In this document: piece by piece, positions 16,882-25,780 of the stretch
Position numbering within the stretch: the first letter of the stretch is position 1
Layout: every line of letters begins with the position of its first letter
Origin: HGM04593 sp964458275
GTDB taxonomy: Bacteria > Bacteroidota > Bacteroidia > Bacteroidales > Bacteroidaceae
Length of the DNA: 64,000 nt
Reading direction: 5' to 3'
Assembly (NCBI GenBank): GCA_964458275.1
Contig: CAYWIE010000004.1
Span: 1-64,000, forward strand
Notes under the pieces: generated by a model
Seen by the model: the letters and a program-made list of their open reading frames with translations, nothing else
Database searches by the model: none
Told to the model about the DNA's origin: nothing
Translations under genes and position numbers: made by a program

Positions 16882-17940
16882 TTATTTTATAGTGTCTTCT
16901 ATTATTATTTCAGGTATCTGCATGCTGTTCTCTATCTGTTTGTCGGCAGGGAGCTTGAGCGAGAAGAGGGCAGCCTCAAGCTGGCGCATCATTTGGCGTT
17001 TCTTTGTGCCGGGGGCATACACGAATGCTTCGGCGACAATTACTCTGCCGTTTACCTCGTCAACGAATGAATGTGATACAAAGGGGCCGCCCATCATGTC
17101 GTTCTCCATTGCCCAAAGGCCGCGTGCTTCCTGCATGTATCTGTCGCGGAAGGATTTGTCCTTTACGGTTACAAGCAGCGAATCGGTGGTCATGTATCTG
17201 TCTGCCTTGCCGCGGATATGTTTTTTGAGAATCTCGTTGCGCTTCTTTACGAAATATTCGTGAGTGAATGTGTTCTTGTCGGTGTATGGGAACGAATATA
17301 CAACAACGTTCATTATGGTCTCTTTGCTTGAATTGTTCATGTCCGATACCCATAAGAAGTTGTCGCGGCTCATTATTGCTGTGAGTGATGCAGGTATGTG
17401 CATGTCGCAGTCGAACTTCTTTTGTATTGAATCGAGGAATGCTCTGTTGTACTCCTTCTTCAGGTTGTCGAGCTCGCGGTTCATCTCCGCAGAGGTAAAG
17501 AAATCTATGATGGTCTGTTCGTATTTCTCTACAAACTCCTGCAACTCGGTGGCATTGGGGCTTTGTATGGTAAGCACCATCTGTGGTGTGGCGTATTTGT
17601 CGCGTGTGTATTTGAATTTCGGCTGCGTGTAGCGTGTAGGGTCTATCTGTATGTCGATGATGTTGCGATAGGGCTTGAAGATGTGCGTGAATGCCGCATG
17701 GCTTGTTTGGGATACACGGAACGCGGCTTCGGGCTGAGGAAGTCCGGGTACATCCGGGGTGATTGCGTTGTAGAGAGCGCGACCGGCTGGTGCGTCCCAA
17801 AGGTCTTGGTCGCAGACTACAAGCAGCTCATACGGTGTTCCTACTGAGGTCTGCATGAAGAGTCCGGCGCTGCTTCCGCCGCCGCTGTTGCAGCTTGCTA
17901 ATAATATGGCTGTCAGTAATGAGAAAATCAGTTTCTTCAT
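16882..17940 (-). CDS. DUF4837 family lipoprotein
   Basis: A 352-residue protein with a lipoprotein signal, MKKLIFSLLTAILLASCNSG, so it is lipidated on the cysteine and probably sits in the outer membrane facing the periplasm. The body matches the Bacteroidota-specific DUF4837 family, with text such as TPYELLVVCDQDLWDAPAGR and PGLPQPEAAFRVSQ. No function is established for the family. I start at the ATG at 17940 because it gives the signal peptide directly; an upstream start would put 22 charged residues in front and overlap rlmN. It is the second gene of the rlmN operon. Confidence 0.88.
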   Translation of the reverse strand: MKKLIFSLLTAILLASCNSGGGSSAGLFMQTSVGTPYELLVVCDQDLWDAPAGRALYNAITPDVPGLPQPEAAFRVSQTSHAAFTHIFKPYRNIIDIQIDPTRYTQPKFKYTRDKYATPQMVLTIQSPNATELQEFVEKYEQTIIDFFTSAEMNRELDNLKKEYNRAFLDSIQKKFDCDMHIPASLTAIMSRDNFLWVSDMNNSSKETIMNVVVYSFPYTDKNTFTHEYFVKKRNEILKKHIRGKADRYMTTDSLLVTVKDKSFRDRYMQEARGLWAMENDMMGGPFVSHSFVDEVNGRVIVAEAFVYAPGTKKRQMMRQLEAALFSLKLPADKQIENSMQIPEIIIEDTIK

Positions 17941-17951
17941 AATTTGTGGCT

Positions 17952-18998
17952 TTATGTGGTTTGCTTTTTTTCGTTGTTCTGCTTCAGGGTGGACAACATT
18001 CCGCATGCCGCGAAAATGTCTTCGCCGCGCGATGCTCTTATTGTGGTGAAGATTCCGTTCTTTGTGAGGTAATCGCGCAGACGGGTCATTTCCGGCTCTG
18101 ATACCCCTTCCAATGGGACGGACGGAATGGCATGGTAGCGTATCAGATTGACGCGGCAGTCGAGGCCTTCGAGCAGCTTCAGCAACTCGCGCCCATGATA
18201 GAGCGTCTCGTTTACTCCCTTGAATACGATGTATTCGAATGTGAGCCTTCTTTGATGGCTGAAGTCGTAGTTGCGTAACAGCTCAATGACCTCCTTAATG
18301 GAATAACCTCTCTCGGCAGGCATTAGTTCGCCGCGCTTTTCGGGAATGGGGTGGTGCAGGCTGATTGCAATGTGGTAGTCTCCGGCTTCCAGCAGCGGTT
18401 TCAGCCCCTTGCGTATTCCTACCGTAGATACGGTTATGCGGTGAGGGCTCATAGCCGCTCCATAGTCTGCTGTGAGGATTCTGATGGCTTGCAACAGGTT
18501 GGAGAGATTGTCGCATGGCTCTCCCATGCCCATGAAGACAAGGTTCGTGAGTTTGTCGAACTCAGGCAATGCAAATATTTGATTGAGTATTTCGTTGGCG
18601 GTCAGGTTGGCAGTGTAGCTTTGTTTGCCTGTCATGCAGAAAAGGCAGTTCATCTTGCAGCCGACCTGCGACGATATGCATAGTGTGGCTCTGTCGCCGT
18701 CGGGTATATAGACAGTCTCCACAAAGCGGTTGTCGCTTGTGGCATAAAGGTATTTTATGGTGCCGTCTGCCGAATGTGCCGCCTCTACGGGAGGCTTTAT
18801 TCCTATTTCGTATGATGCTGCAAACTTTTCGCGGTTCTTTACCGAGAGGTTTGACATCTTGTCGATGGAATCTACTCTCTTCTTGTATATCCAGTCTGCA
18901 ATCTGTTTTGCTGTAAAACGCGGCATGCCCTCCGCAGCAACCGCATCTTGCAGCTGCTCCAAAGTCATTCCCAATAATTGTTTTTTTTCTTCGCTCAT
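17952..18998 (-). CDS. rlmN: 23S rRNA (adenine2503-C2)/tRNA methyltransferase, radical SAM
   Basis: Methylates C2 of A2503 in 23S rRNA and A37 in some tRNAs. The 348 residues contain the radical SAM cluster motif C114-x3-C118-x2-C121 in VGCKMNCLFCMTGKQ and the second catalytic cysteine near the C-terminus in DIFAACGML. The start MSEEKKQLLGMTLEQ at 18998 is chosen because a longer in-frame reading adds 71 residues, part of which is translation of a dispersed intergenic repeat and its promoter. It is the first gene of the seven-gene operon. Confidence 0.95.
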   Translation of the reverse strand: MSEEKKQLLGMTLEQLQDAVAAEGMPRFTAKQIADWIYKKRVDSIDKMSNLSVKNREKFAASYEIGIKPPVEAAHSADGTIKYLYATSDNRFVETVYIPDGDRATLCISSQVGCKMNCLFCMTGKQSYTANLTANEILNQIFALPEFDKLTNLVFMGMGEPCDNLSNLLQAIRILTADYGAAMSPHRITVSTVGIRKGLKPLLEAGDYHIAISLHHPIPEKRGELMPAERGYSIKEVIELLRNYDFSHQRRLTFEYIVFKGVNETLYHGRELLKLLEGLDCRVNLIRYHAIPSVPLEGVSEPEMTRLRDYLTKNGIFTTIRASRGEDIFAACGMLSTLKQNNEKKQTT

Positions 18999-19039
18999 CA
19001 AAAAAATGTTATTTAAGATTATAGCAGAAACTCTGTTTG

Positions 19040-19070
19040 CAAAGATACAATTACGTTCGGAAATACCAAA
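19040..19070 (-). promoter_or_regulatory. Promoter of the rlmN operon
   Basis: On the minus strand TTTG (19070-19067) and TATCTTTG (19047-19040) are 19 bases apart, a near-consensus Bacteroidota promoter about 40 bases before rlmN. The -33 box lies inside the conserved part of the neighbouring dispersed repeat. Confidence 0.7.
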
Positions 19071-19141
19071 AACGAACTCAAAGAAACCGAAATAAACTCG
19101 CGAATATAGAAACATTGTCGAGTAAAATTCAAACAGCTTCT
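19063..19141. repeat. Partial copy of the dispersed inverted-repeat element
   Basis: On the minus strand this begins AGAAGCTGTTTGAATTTTAC, then TTTCTATATT, TTTATTTCGG, TTCTTTGAGT and CGTTTTTGG in the same order as the first 80 or so bases of the complete element at 43222-43413. The second terminal repeat is not found, so it is a half copy. Confidence 0.8.
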
Positions 19142-19315
19142 TAGTGTTGACGGGTGTTGGTGTAAGAGGCATAGTCAATGGTAATGTCGTAAATAGTGAA
19201 GGCTGTGGCAAAAAAAGACTGCTTCTTATAAATTATACACTACTGTTCCTTTTCTCGAAATATTAGTTGGGCATTTGGAAATTTTAAGGTTCCTGTCGTT
19301 ATAAAAAACATGTAA

Positions 19316-19398
19316 AACATTGCTTAATATAAAAAAAAACACGTATCTTTGCACCCTGAATTTTGTTAGAGTAAGATATAAGTTGGAGTAAGATATAA
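19316..19398 (+). promoter_or_regulatory. Promoter and tandem-repeat leader of the coiled-coil lipoprotein gene
   Basis: TATCTTTG at 19344-19351 is a consensus -7 box. Downstream are two tandem 17-base units, GTTAGAGTAAGATATAA (19365-19381) and GTTGGAGTAAGATATAA (19382-19398), which differ at one base. They lie in the predicted 5' UTR. The remainder of the gap to 18999 holds the dispersed repeat and the rlmN promoter. Confidence 0.6.
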
Positions 19399-19439
19399 GA
19401 TAGAAGTATAATTTAAATTTTTAACTAAAAGTGTTATTT

Positions 19440-22361
19440 ATGAGAAAACAAATTGTAAACTTACTCACTGTTGCAATGCTTGCACTTACAGTGGGAACAA
19501 TCTTCTCTTCTTGTAAGGACTATGATGATGAAATCTATGCAGATTTGAAAGGTCAGATAGTTGATATGAATTCAACTTTGAGTGACCTCATCAATGCACA
19601 AGGTGAGGATTTAATTGAGTTGAGAGATTCGTTGAACAAAGCAAAAGAACGCTGTGATGACAGATTGAATAAGGTAAATACTTCATTGAAGAATAAACAG
19701 GATTCAATCGTTGCGCTTGATAATAGAATTAAGGCGCTGGAAGCAGACACAGCTAATTATGCAACTAAAGTTGAGCTTGAAAAAGCAAAGAATGCATTAA
19801 ATGATAGTATTGATGCTCTTGAGACCGAACTTAAAGGTATGATTGCAGACTTGGCAACCAAAAGCGAATTAAACGCAGCTATAGAGTCTGTAAACGAAAA
19901 GATTCAAACTAACTTGGATTCTATAAATAGTTTTTATGGTCAGATTACTACTATAAACAATAATTATACAACCATAAAAAATACAGTTTCTACGCTTGAA
20001 GGCAGGGTTGGTACTTTGGAATCTAATATGATCTTGAAGTCTGATTTTCTCAATGTTCAGACAACTGCAAACAATGCAAAAGCAAAGGCTGATGCAAATA
20101 AAGTGTCAATTGACAGTTTGGGTGATTTGATTGATAAAATCAAGTCATGTGCTTGTATAGACTTGACAGACCGTTTGACTAATATAGATACGAAACTTAA
20201 AAACGATTCTATAAGATTGAATGGTATAGATGAGGATATTGCAGAAGTTAATGAAAGAATAGATAACTTGAAGATGGATTCCGTTATTAATGCGGAAATT
20301 ACTAAGATTGCAGGTGTTACTGAAGAAGGCGCTACTGTTCCTACTATTAAAGATTTGAATGATGCATATCAAAAAGCCGATCAAGTAGCGACCGATAGTA
20401 TTGATGCTTTAAGAGAAAAATTGAATGAGCTAACTGAAAGACTCGACTCTACTATTAATAGTTTGAAAGATGAGATTGCAGATGTTAAGGATGCGCTTAA
20501 CAAGCGTATCTCAAGCGTAGTGCTTCAGGGTGCATACAGCCCCGTTGTAGGTTACTTCGCATTGCCTACCGGTGTGAAGTCAAACATTCTCGCTGCATAC
20601 TATGGCATGCCCATGTTTGACGTTAACTTCCCCACTGCGTCAACAATCCGCTATGTAGACGCAACTGTGGTATTCGACGAGAGAACAATGGAACTTCTCG
20701 GATTTGACGAGAACGACGGAAGCTTCTCCGCAGGCGTTTCATATCCCGCAAACCAGCCTCTTGTAGCTGATACAGCAAATGCAGGTAAACTCTATATGAC
20801 AATCAACCCCAACGATGTAGACCTCAGCGGAACAACATTCAAATTGGTCAACAGTCTTGGCGAAGAGTCTTCCGCAGTGTTGGGCGAGGCTAAAAAATCT
20901 TCTGATAAGCTTACATTCGGCTATACACGTGCCGGTGCAGACAACGGTTTCTATGAGATTACAGCAAATATTGCTTCAGACAAAGCTCAGGATGCCACAG
21001 TCAGAATCAACAAGAACGATATCAAAGATATTGTAAACGAATTCAAGAACTTCTCTAATGGTATAAATATCAACGATGTTGCTACAAAATTGTATTCTGT
21101 AATCAATGACATTGCCGATGCAAATGCAATCGAGGCTACATGGACCGATTCACTTGGAGAGCACAGTGTATATTCAGATTACGGCATTGCAGCAGTCTCT
21201 GTAGAGCCCCTTTCATACAACTTTATGAAAGATGTAAACATGACATCTTTCCCCGGTCTCAACAGAGTAAGCAACTTGGTTAATAATATCATAGATAAGG
21301 TGAATATCTCAATCCCCGACTTCGGAATCGGAGAAATCAAAGTTCCTGAGATCTCTAAAATCGAGATTAAAGACCTTTCACCCGAATTGTTGGCTAAGTT
21401 CAACATAACAATCACCAAGACTGTAGAATACGAGCTCGACTTGGATGTACCCGTTGATGATGTAATCGTGAAAGGTCAGAACATCAATGTTCCCGGTACA
21501 GTAGTTGTTGTTCCTGCTCAGAAAATTACTGTACCTTCAAGAGAAATAGATGTAGTATTCTCTGACGGAACAACCGGCAAAACAACAATCCCCGCTCAGC
21601 AGGTAAATGTTCCTGAGCAGGAGGTAACAGTTGACGGCAAAACAGTATGGGTTGAGGGTCAGACAATCAAGATTCCTAACGTGAAATATAAAGATACTCT
21701 TTACATTCCTGTTGAGGTTTCATACGATATGCGCGACGCAGTAGAGGACTTGTACGGTGAAATGACCGGTTCAATCGAGGATGTTAACAAAATGCTCGGC
21801 GAACTTGAGGAGTTTATGGACGACATCAACAATATCTTGAGCGACCTTAAGAAAATCGAGGATATCGAAACATCTATCGTTGACGCAAAAGATAAAATCA
21901 AGAGCGAACTCAACAAGTATATCGACAAGCTTAACAACAAACTTTGCAATCTTGTAAATTCAATCAATGGCAAGATGCAGCCTACAATGCTTGTTAAGAC
22001 AACCGATGGCTTCAGCATGTTGAGCACAATCAAGGCTAAACCTTCTGTATTCAATGCTGAAGACGCAATACTTGTTCCCACAAGTTTCAATGCTGAGATT
22101 CTCGCACCCGCGTTCAAGAAGTACATTGCAGTAAGCAACGTTATCAACGCGGAAACAGGTGCAAATGCATACGATGGCGATGCAACTTGTGTAAGCGCTC
22201 TTAAGGCTGCTAACAGCGGTGATCTGAACAAAGTGCTTGAAGGCTCTACAAGAGAAGTGTCATTCAATGGTCAGGCAGGATACATCTATGAGATTGTATA
22301 TTCAGCTGTTGACTATGATGGATTTATCTCAAACTCTAAGTATTACGTAAAAATTCAGTAA
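19440..22361 (+). CDS. Surface lipoprotein with N-terminal coiled coil and beta-solenoid-like region
   Basis: Function is not recognised. The 973 residues start with a lipoprotein signal (MRKQIVNLLTVAMLALTVGT followed by IFSSC), and the mature start CKDYDDEIYADLKGQ resembles the N-terminal module found on many Bacteroidales lipoproteins, including PL29-type proteins. Residues about 25-350 are heptad-rich coiled coil. From about residue 358 (ISSVVLQGAYSPVVGYF) the protein is beta-rich. Around 680-770 short repeats of the type VPxxxITVP (NVPGTVVVVPAQKITVPSRE) suggest a solenoid, followed by another helical stretch to about 860. The coiled-coil half is visibly more AT-rich than the rest. I use the ATG at 19440 rather than an in-frame GTG three codons earlier. 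An OmpA-family gene follows. Confidence 0.8.
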   Translation: MRKQIVNLLTVAMLALTVGTIFSSCKDYDDEIYADLKGQIVDMNSTLSDLINAQGEDLIELRDSLNKAKERCDDRLNKVNTSLKNKQDSIVALDNRIKALEADTANYATKVELEKAKNALNDSIDALETELKGMIADLATKSELNAAIESVNEKIQTNLDSINSFYGQITTINNNYTTIKNTVSTLEGRVGTLESNMILKSDFLNVQTTANNAKAKADANKVSIDSLGDLIDKIKSCACIDLTDRLTNIDTKLKNDSIRLNGIDEDIAEVNERIDNLKMDSVINAEITKIAGVTEEGATVPTIKDLNDAYQKADQVATDSIDALREKLNELTERLDSTINSLKDEIADVKDALNKRISSVVLQGAYSPVVGYFALPTGVKSNILAAYYGMPMFDVNFPTASTIRYVDATVVFDERTMELLGFDENDGSFSAGVSYPANQPLVADTANAGKLYMTINPNDVDLSGTTFKLVNSLGEESSAVLGEAKKSSDKLTFGYTRAGADNGFYEITANIASDKAQDATVRINKNDIKDIVNEFKNFSNGININDVATKLYSVINDIADANAIEATWTDSLGEHSVYSDYGIAAVSVEPLSYNFMKDVNMTSFPGLNRVSNLVNNIIDKVNISIPDFGIGEIKVPEISKIEIKDLSPELLAKFNITITKTVEYELDLDVPVDDVIVKGQNINVPGTVVVVPAQKITVPSREIDVVFSDGTTGKTTIPAQQVNVPEQEVTVDGKTVWVEGQTIKIPNVKYKDTLYIPVEVSYDMRDAVEDLYGEMTGSIEDVNKMLGELEEFMDDINNILSDLKKIEDIETSIVDAKDKIKSELNKYIDKLNNKLCNLVNSINGKMQPTMLVKTTDGFSMLSTIKAKPSVFNAEDAILVPTSFNAEILAPAFKKYIAVSNVINAETGANAYDGDATCVSALKAANSGDLNKVLEGSTREVSFNGQAGYIYEIVYSAVDYDGFISNSKYYVKIQ

Positions 22362-22388
22362 TCAGAGTATACGAAAAGTGTATTTCAT

Positions 22389-22425
22389 TGAAAAGGTGGA
22401 ATAGAACCACTGTTTCACCTTTTCA
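22389..22425 (+). terminator. Hairpin between the lipoprotein and ompA-like genes
   Basis: GAAAAGGTG (22390-22398) pairs with CACCTTTTC (22416-22424), extended inward by GAA/TTT with one G-U pair. No long T-run follows, so it may only attenuate transcription into the next gene. Confidence 0.5.
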
Positions 22426-22448
22426 TAAATCTATAAAAACAAAAATTT

Positions 22449-23567
22449 ATGAGACTGAAGAAATTTATATTGTCTTGTCTTGCTGTGGTTGCTGCTTTTT
22501 CAGTAAATGCACAGGAGGTTGAGAAGACTGAAAACGTTTTTAAACCTCATTGGTATCTTCAGGGACAGATCGGTGCTCAGTATACACTTGGCGAGATCTC
22601 CTTTGGCGATTTGATATCTCCCAATGCTCAGTTAGGTGTAGGTTACAACTTCAATAAGGTTCTTGGTGCCCGTTTCAGCGTAAACGCTTGGCAGAGCAAG
22701 GCCGGATGGGAAACAGAAGGAAACAACTATGAGTGGAAGTGGAAGTATGTAGCTCCCGCTATAGATGTTACAGCCAATCTTTCTAATCTTATCTGCGGAT
22801 ACAACCCCAACCGTTTCCTTAACATCGGTGTATTTGCCGGAATCGGAGCAAACATCGCATTTGACAACGATGAGGCAGGCGAGGTTAACACAGCCCTTAA
22901 ATCTTTGCACAAATACAGCGACGATTTCCAGCCCCTCTCTTACTTATGGGATGGAACAAAAGTACGTGTATTGGGTCGTGCTGGTATTACAGCGGATTGT
23001 CGTGTGAGCGATGTAGTAAGCGTTGGCCTTGAGCTTCAGGCTACAACAATCAACGACCACTACAATTCTAAGCGTGCAAAGAATGCCGACTGGTATTTCA
23101 ACGCGCTTCTCGGTGTAAAAATCAACTTAGGCAAGACACACACAACACGCGTTGTTCCTGTAGCAGTTCCTGTCAAGGAGGTTGAACGTGTCGTAGAAAA
23201 GGTTGTGTACAAAGAGTGTACACCTGATACAGTGGTTATCGTAGAACCTCTCCGTCGTGATGTGTTCTTTACAATCAGCTGCACAAAGATTGTTCCCGCA
23301 GAGATGACTAAGGTAAAAGATATTGCAGACTACCTCAATAAGTATCCTAAAGCAACTGTTTCTATTACAGGTTATGCCGATAAGGGTACAGGTAATGCAA
23401 AAATAAATGCTTCTCTTGGTGAGAGACGTGCTCAGGCGGTTGTAGATGCTTTGGTAAACAAGTATGGAATCTCATCTTCTCGTATCAAGGCAGACAGCAA
23501 AGGCGATACAGAGCAGCCTTTTAAAGAAAACGTTCTTAACCGAGTAAGTATTTGTATTGCTGAATAA
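22449..23567 (+). CDS. Outer membrane beta-barrel protein with OmpA C-terminal domain
   Basis: The 372 residues start with a signal peptide ending SVNA before QEVEK, so the mature protein begins with glutamine. Residues about 35-235 are an eight-strand-type barrel of alternating hydrophobic strands (YLQGQIGAQYTLGEISF, ADWYFNALLGVKINLG). A proline/valine hinge (VVPVAVPVKEVERVVEKVVY) leads to the OmpA domain (about 270-372) with SITGYADKGTGNAKINASLG and ERRAQAVVDALV, the peptidoglycan-binding signature. It probably anchors the outer membrane to the cell wall. It follows the coiled-coil lipoprotein by 87 bases with a hairpin between, and is followed by a terminator. Confidence 0.9.
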   Translation: MRLKKFILSCLAVVAAFSVNAQEVEKTENVFKPHWYLQGQIGAQYTLGEISFGDLISPNAQLGVGYNFNKVLGARFSVNAWQSKAGWETEGNNYEWKWKYVAPAIDVTANLSNLICGYNPNRFLNIGVFAGIGANIAFDNDEAGEVNTALKSLHKYSDDFQPLSYLWDGTKVRVLGRAGITADCRVSDVVSVGLELQATTINDHYNSKRAKNADWYFNALLGVKINLGKTHTTRVVPVAVPVKEVERVVEKVVYKECTPDTVVIVEPLRRDVFFTISCTKIVPAEMTKVKDIADYLNKYPKATVSITGYADKGTGNAKINASLGERRAQAVVDALVNKYGISSSRIKADSKGDTEQPFKENVLNRVSICIAE

Positions 23568-23597
23568 TTCAAATTCAACATCTAATCCAATAAACGT

Positions 23598-23626
23598 CCA
23601 TGAATCACCTTCAAGGTGATTCATGG
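23598..23626 (+). terminator. Terminator after the OmpA-family gene
   Basis: CCATGAATCACCTT and its exact reverse complement are separated by one base, giving a 12-bp hairpin with a small loop, followed by TCTTGTTTTCTTATT. It ends 15 bases before the next start codon, so the next gene would need its own promoter or read-through. Confidence 0.8.
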
Positions 23627-23641
23627 TCTTGTTTTCTTATT

Positions 23642-24748
23642 ATGAAAAATATTCTTTCGTTAATATTAGTTCTTGTAATATCTTCTTCTCTTTCGGCGCA
23701 ACTTTCGGGTGACGGGTATTACAGAATCCGCAATGTAGGTTCTACGCGCTATCTCACTGTAAAAGACAATAAAGGCAGTATTGACATCAGTTCAACTTCA
23801 GCCGATCTCGGTGCTGTAGAGTTGTATAAAAAGTTTACATCGGTTGTCTCAGACCCGGGTTCTGTCCTATACGTAGATAATGCCTCTGCTTCAAACTATA
23901 AGTTCATTACTCAAGGAACAGATACTTACAAGATTATTGGCTATTATCTTAAATTGAAGAAAAATGCAGATGGCTCATATAAAGCGTATCAGGAGAAATC
24001 CATGATGGTGATGTATCTTTGCGATGCAGAGAAAGGTACGTTCAATAAAGGTGCGCTCGGCACAAATGACAAGGGTACCAATTATCGCGACTGGAATTTC
24101 TTGCCGATGGATGTGAACGGGGACAACTATTTCGGCCTTACACCTGAGGTAACAGCCGGTTCCGGATATTATGCTTCATTCTATGCCTCTTTCCCCTTTA
24201 CTGCCGTATCAGAGGGAATGACAGTCTATTATATCTGCAAGGTGGATGGCGACAAGGCGGTTTATAAAGAGCTTAATGGTAATGTTGTTCCCGGTGCAAT
24301 GCCGGTATTTGTCAAGTGTTCATCTCCCGAAGCTACAGACAACAGATTGGATATTGTTGCCAACAGTGCTTCGATACCTGCCGACAACAAGCTTGGAGGT
24401 GTCTATTTCTGCAATACGACAAACGCACACAAGAACCTCACCCCTTACAACGCTGAAACAATGCGCGTATTGGGCGTAACATCAACAGGTGAAATAGGCT
24501 ATATAAAGTCGAGTGTCGCAAATCTTCCTGCAAACAGGTCTTATTTGAAAGTTCCCGCAGGTTCTCCCGACGAGCTTACCCTTATATCTTACGATGAGTA
24601 CATTACTGCGATAGGAGAGATAGAGAGTGAGACCGATTATTCGGCTGTATACAATCTGAAAGGTATAAAAGTTGCCTCTTCTGAGGAGGAATTCAATTCT
24701 CTCCCCGCCGGCGTATATATTGTAAACGGTGCAAAGATTAAGAAATAA
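23642..24748 (+). CDS. Secreted protein with Bacteroidales C-terminal module
   Basis: Function is not recognised. The 368 residues begin with a signal peptide, MKNILSLILVLVISSSLSAQ, with probable cleavage before the glutamine. The mature N-terminus (GYYRIRNVGSTRYLTVKDNKG-like) resembles a ricin-type or RICIN-like lectin repeat seen in many Bacteroidales secreted proteins. The C-terminus SAVYNLKGIKVASSEEEF followed by NSLPAGVYIVNGAKIKK is the short beta-sandwich tail common in this order. The ATG at 23642 is chosen because an upstream in-frame ATG would put the terminator hairpin inside the coding region and spoil the signal peptide. It is followed by a shared terminator. Confidence 0.8.
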   Translation: MKNILSLILVLVISSSLSAQLSGDGYYRIRNVGSTRYLTVKDNKGSIDISSTSADLGAVELYKKFTSVVSDPGSVLYVDNASASNYKFITQGTDTYKIIGYYLKLKKNADGSYKAYQEKSMMVMYLCDAEKGTFNKGALGTNDKGTNYRDWNFLPMDVNGDNYFGLTPEVTAGSGYYASFYASFPFTAVSEGMTVYYICKVDGDKAVYKELNGNVVPGAMPVFVKCSSPEATDNRLDIVANSASIPADNKLGGVYFCNTTNAHKNLTPYNAETMRVLGVTSTGEIGYIKSSVANLPANRSYLKVPAGSPDELTLISYDEYITAIGEIESETDYSAVYNLKGIKVASSEEEFNSLPAGVYIVNGAKIKK

Positions 24749-24770
24749 TAATTTATCGGACGGTAATAAT

Positions 24771-24817
24771 ATAAACAAGAGAAAGCGCAAAAGCAATTTG
24801 CGCTTTCTCTTGTTTAT
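24771..24817. terminator. Bidirectional terminator between convergent genes
   Basis: A 21-bp perfect stem (24771-24791 with 24797-24817) with loop AGCAA. It has A- and T-rich outer parts on both sides, so it can end transcription from the secreted-protein gene and from the oxalate operon. Confidence 0.9.
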
Positions 24818-24829
24818 ACATGGAGACAA

Positions 24830-25780
24830 TCATGCCACCATTCGTGCAATCCATATCCACAGCGGCGCTGCCACAATGAATGCGAAGATGCTGAATGTAA
24901 GCGAAGATGTTCCGGTGCGGACGTAAAGTTGATAACGGCTTCCGATGATAATTCCTGAAAATGCAGGAGGCAAGGCGCCTGCAAGCACCATCATCTGCAA
25001 GTTGTCGGAATTCATGCCGAATATAAGTCCCACGATGAGCAATGCAGCCGGCATAATGAGCAGTTTAACAACAGCATTGTATGCAACCTCCTTGTCCATC
25101 TGGAACTTCATGCCCGACAAGGTAAGTCCTGCTGCAAATACGGCGACTCCGGCATTGGCCTTAGCGATAAGTTCGAAGTTGGGGTCGAGTATCGCAGGGA
25201 ATCTGATGTCGAGCAACACAAGAACCACAGCCAGAATAGGCGCCCAGCAAACGGGCTGTGAAAGTGCGCTGAGTACCGGGTTGCTCTTTTTGCCTCCTTC
25301 CTGCTCGTTGCCCTTGCCACCTCCGGCATTCATCAGTGCAAGACCTATCGGAATGTTTATCGCATTCACAACAATGGAGATTATTGCAACGACAAGTCCC
25401 GTACTTGCTGTGGCGCCGTATATAGGCTCCAGCACAGCGAATCCTAAAAAACCGATGGTCGGAGAGCCTGAGATGAGAGCACAGACGGCAGCCTCGCTTT
25501 TCGTATGTTTAAAGAACTTGTAGCACGAAAAATAGGACCACAGAAATACTCCGGTTATAATGATGAAACTGATGATCGTCAGCTTTATGTCGTCGAACAG
25601 CATGGTCCTGTCTGCCTTGACAATAGAGACGAACAGTGCAGCCGGAAGCGCGTAGTTGAGCACCAATTTGTTGAGAATCTGCGCATCCTCGTACTTGAAA
25701 GCCTTGCTCTTTCCCGATGCGAAGCCCAAGAACATTATGACGAATATGGGCAAAATATCTTTAATAAGTATATCAAGCAT
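24830..25780 (-). CDS. AEC-family transporter (candidate oxalate/formate carrier)
   Basis: A 316-residue integral membrane protein of the auxin efflux carrier family, whose bacterial members include malate and malonate permeases. About ten hydrophobic segments are visible, starting LPIFVIMFLGFASGKSKAF; the pattern LVLNYALPAALFVSIV near the N-terminus is typical. It overlaps oxc by 8 bases, so it is translated with the oxalate enzymes. No OxlT-type major facilitator antiporter is nearby. Import of oxalate, possibly in exchange for formate, is inferred from context only; the family by itself says dicarboxylate or small-anion transport. Confidence 0.88.
   Translation of the reverse strand: MLDILIKDILPIFVIMFLGFASGKSKAFKYEDAQILNKLVLNYALPAALFVSIVKADRTMLFDDIKLTIISFIIITGVFLWSYFSCYKFFKHTKSEAAVCALISGSPTIGFLGFAVLEPIYGATASTGLVVAIISIVVNAINIPIGLALMNAGGGKGNEQEGGKKSNPVLSALSQPVCWAPILAVVLVLLDIRFPAILDPNFELIAKANAGVAVFAAGLTLSGMKFQMDKEVAYNAVVKLLIMPAALLIVGLIFGMNSDNLQMMVLAGALPPAFSGIIIGSRYQLYVRTGTSSLTFSIFAFIVAAPLWIWIARMVA

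Noticed and set aside
17952..19211. 71-residue N-terminal extension of RlmN
   Set aside because: The extension is a translation of promoter sequence and of a dispersed repeat, and the family start (MSEEKKQ) lies at 18998.
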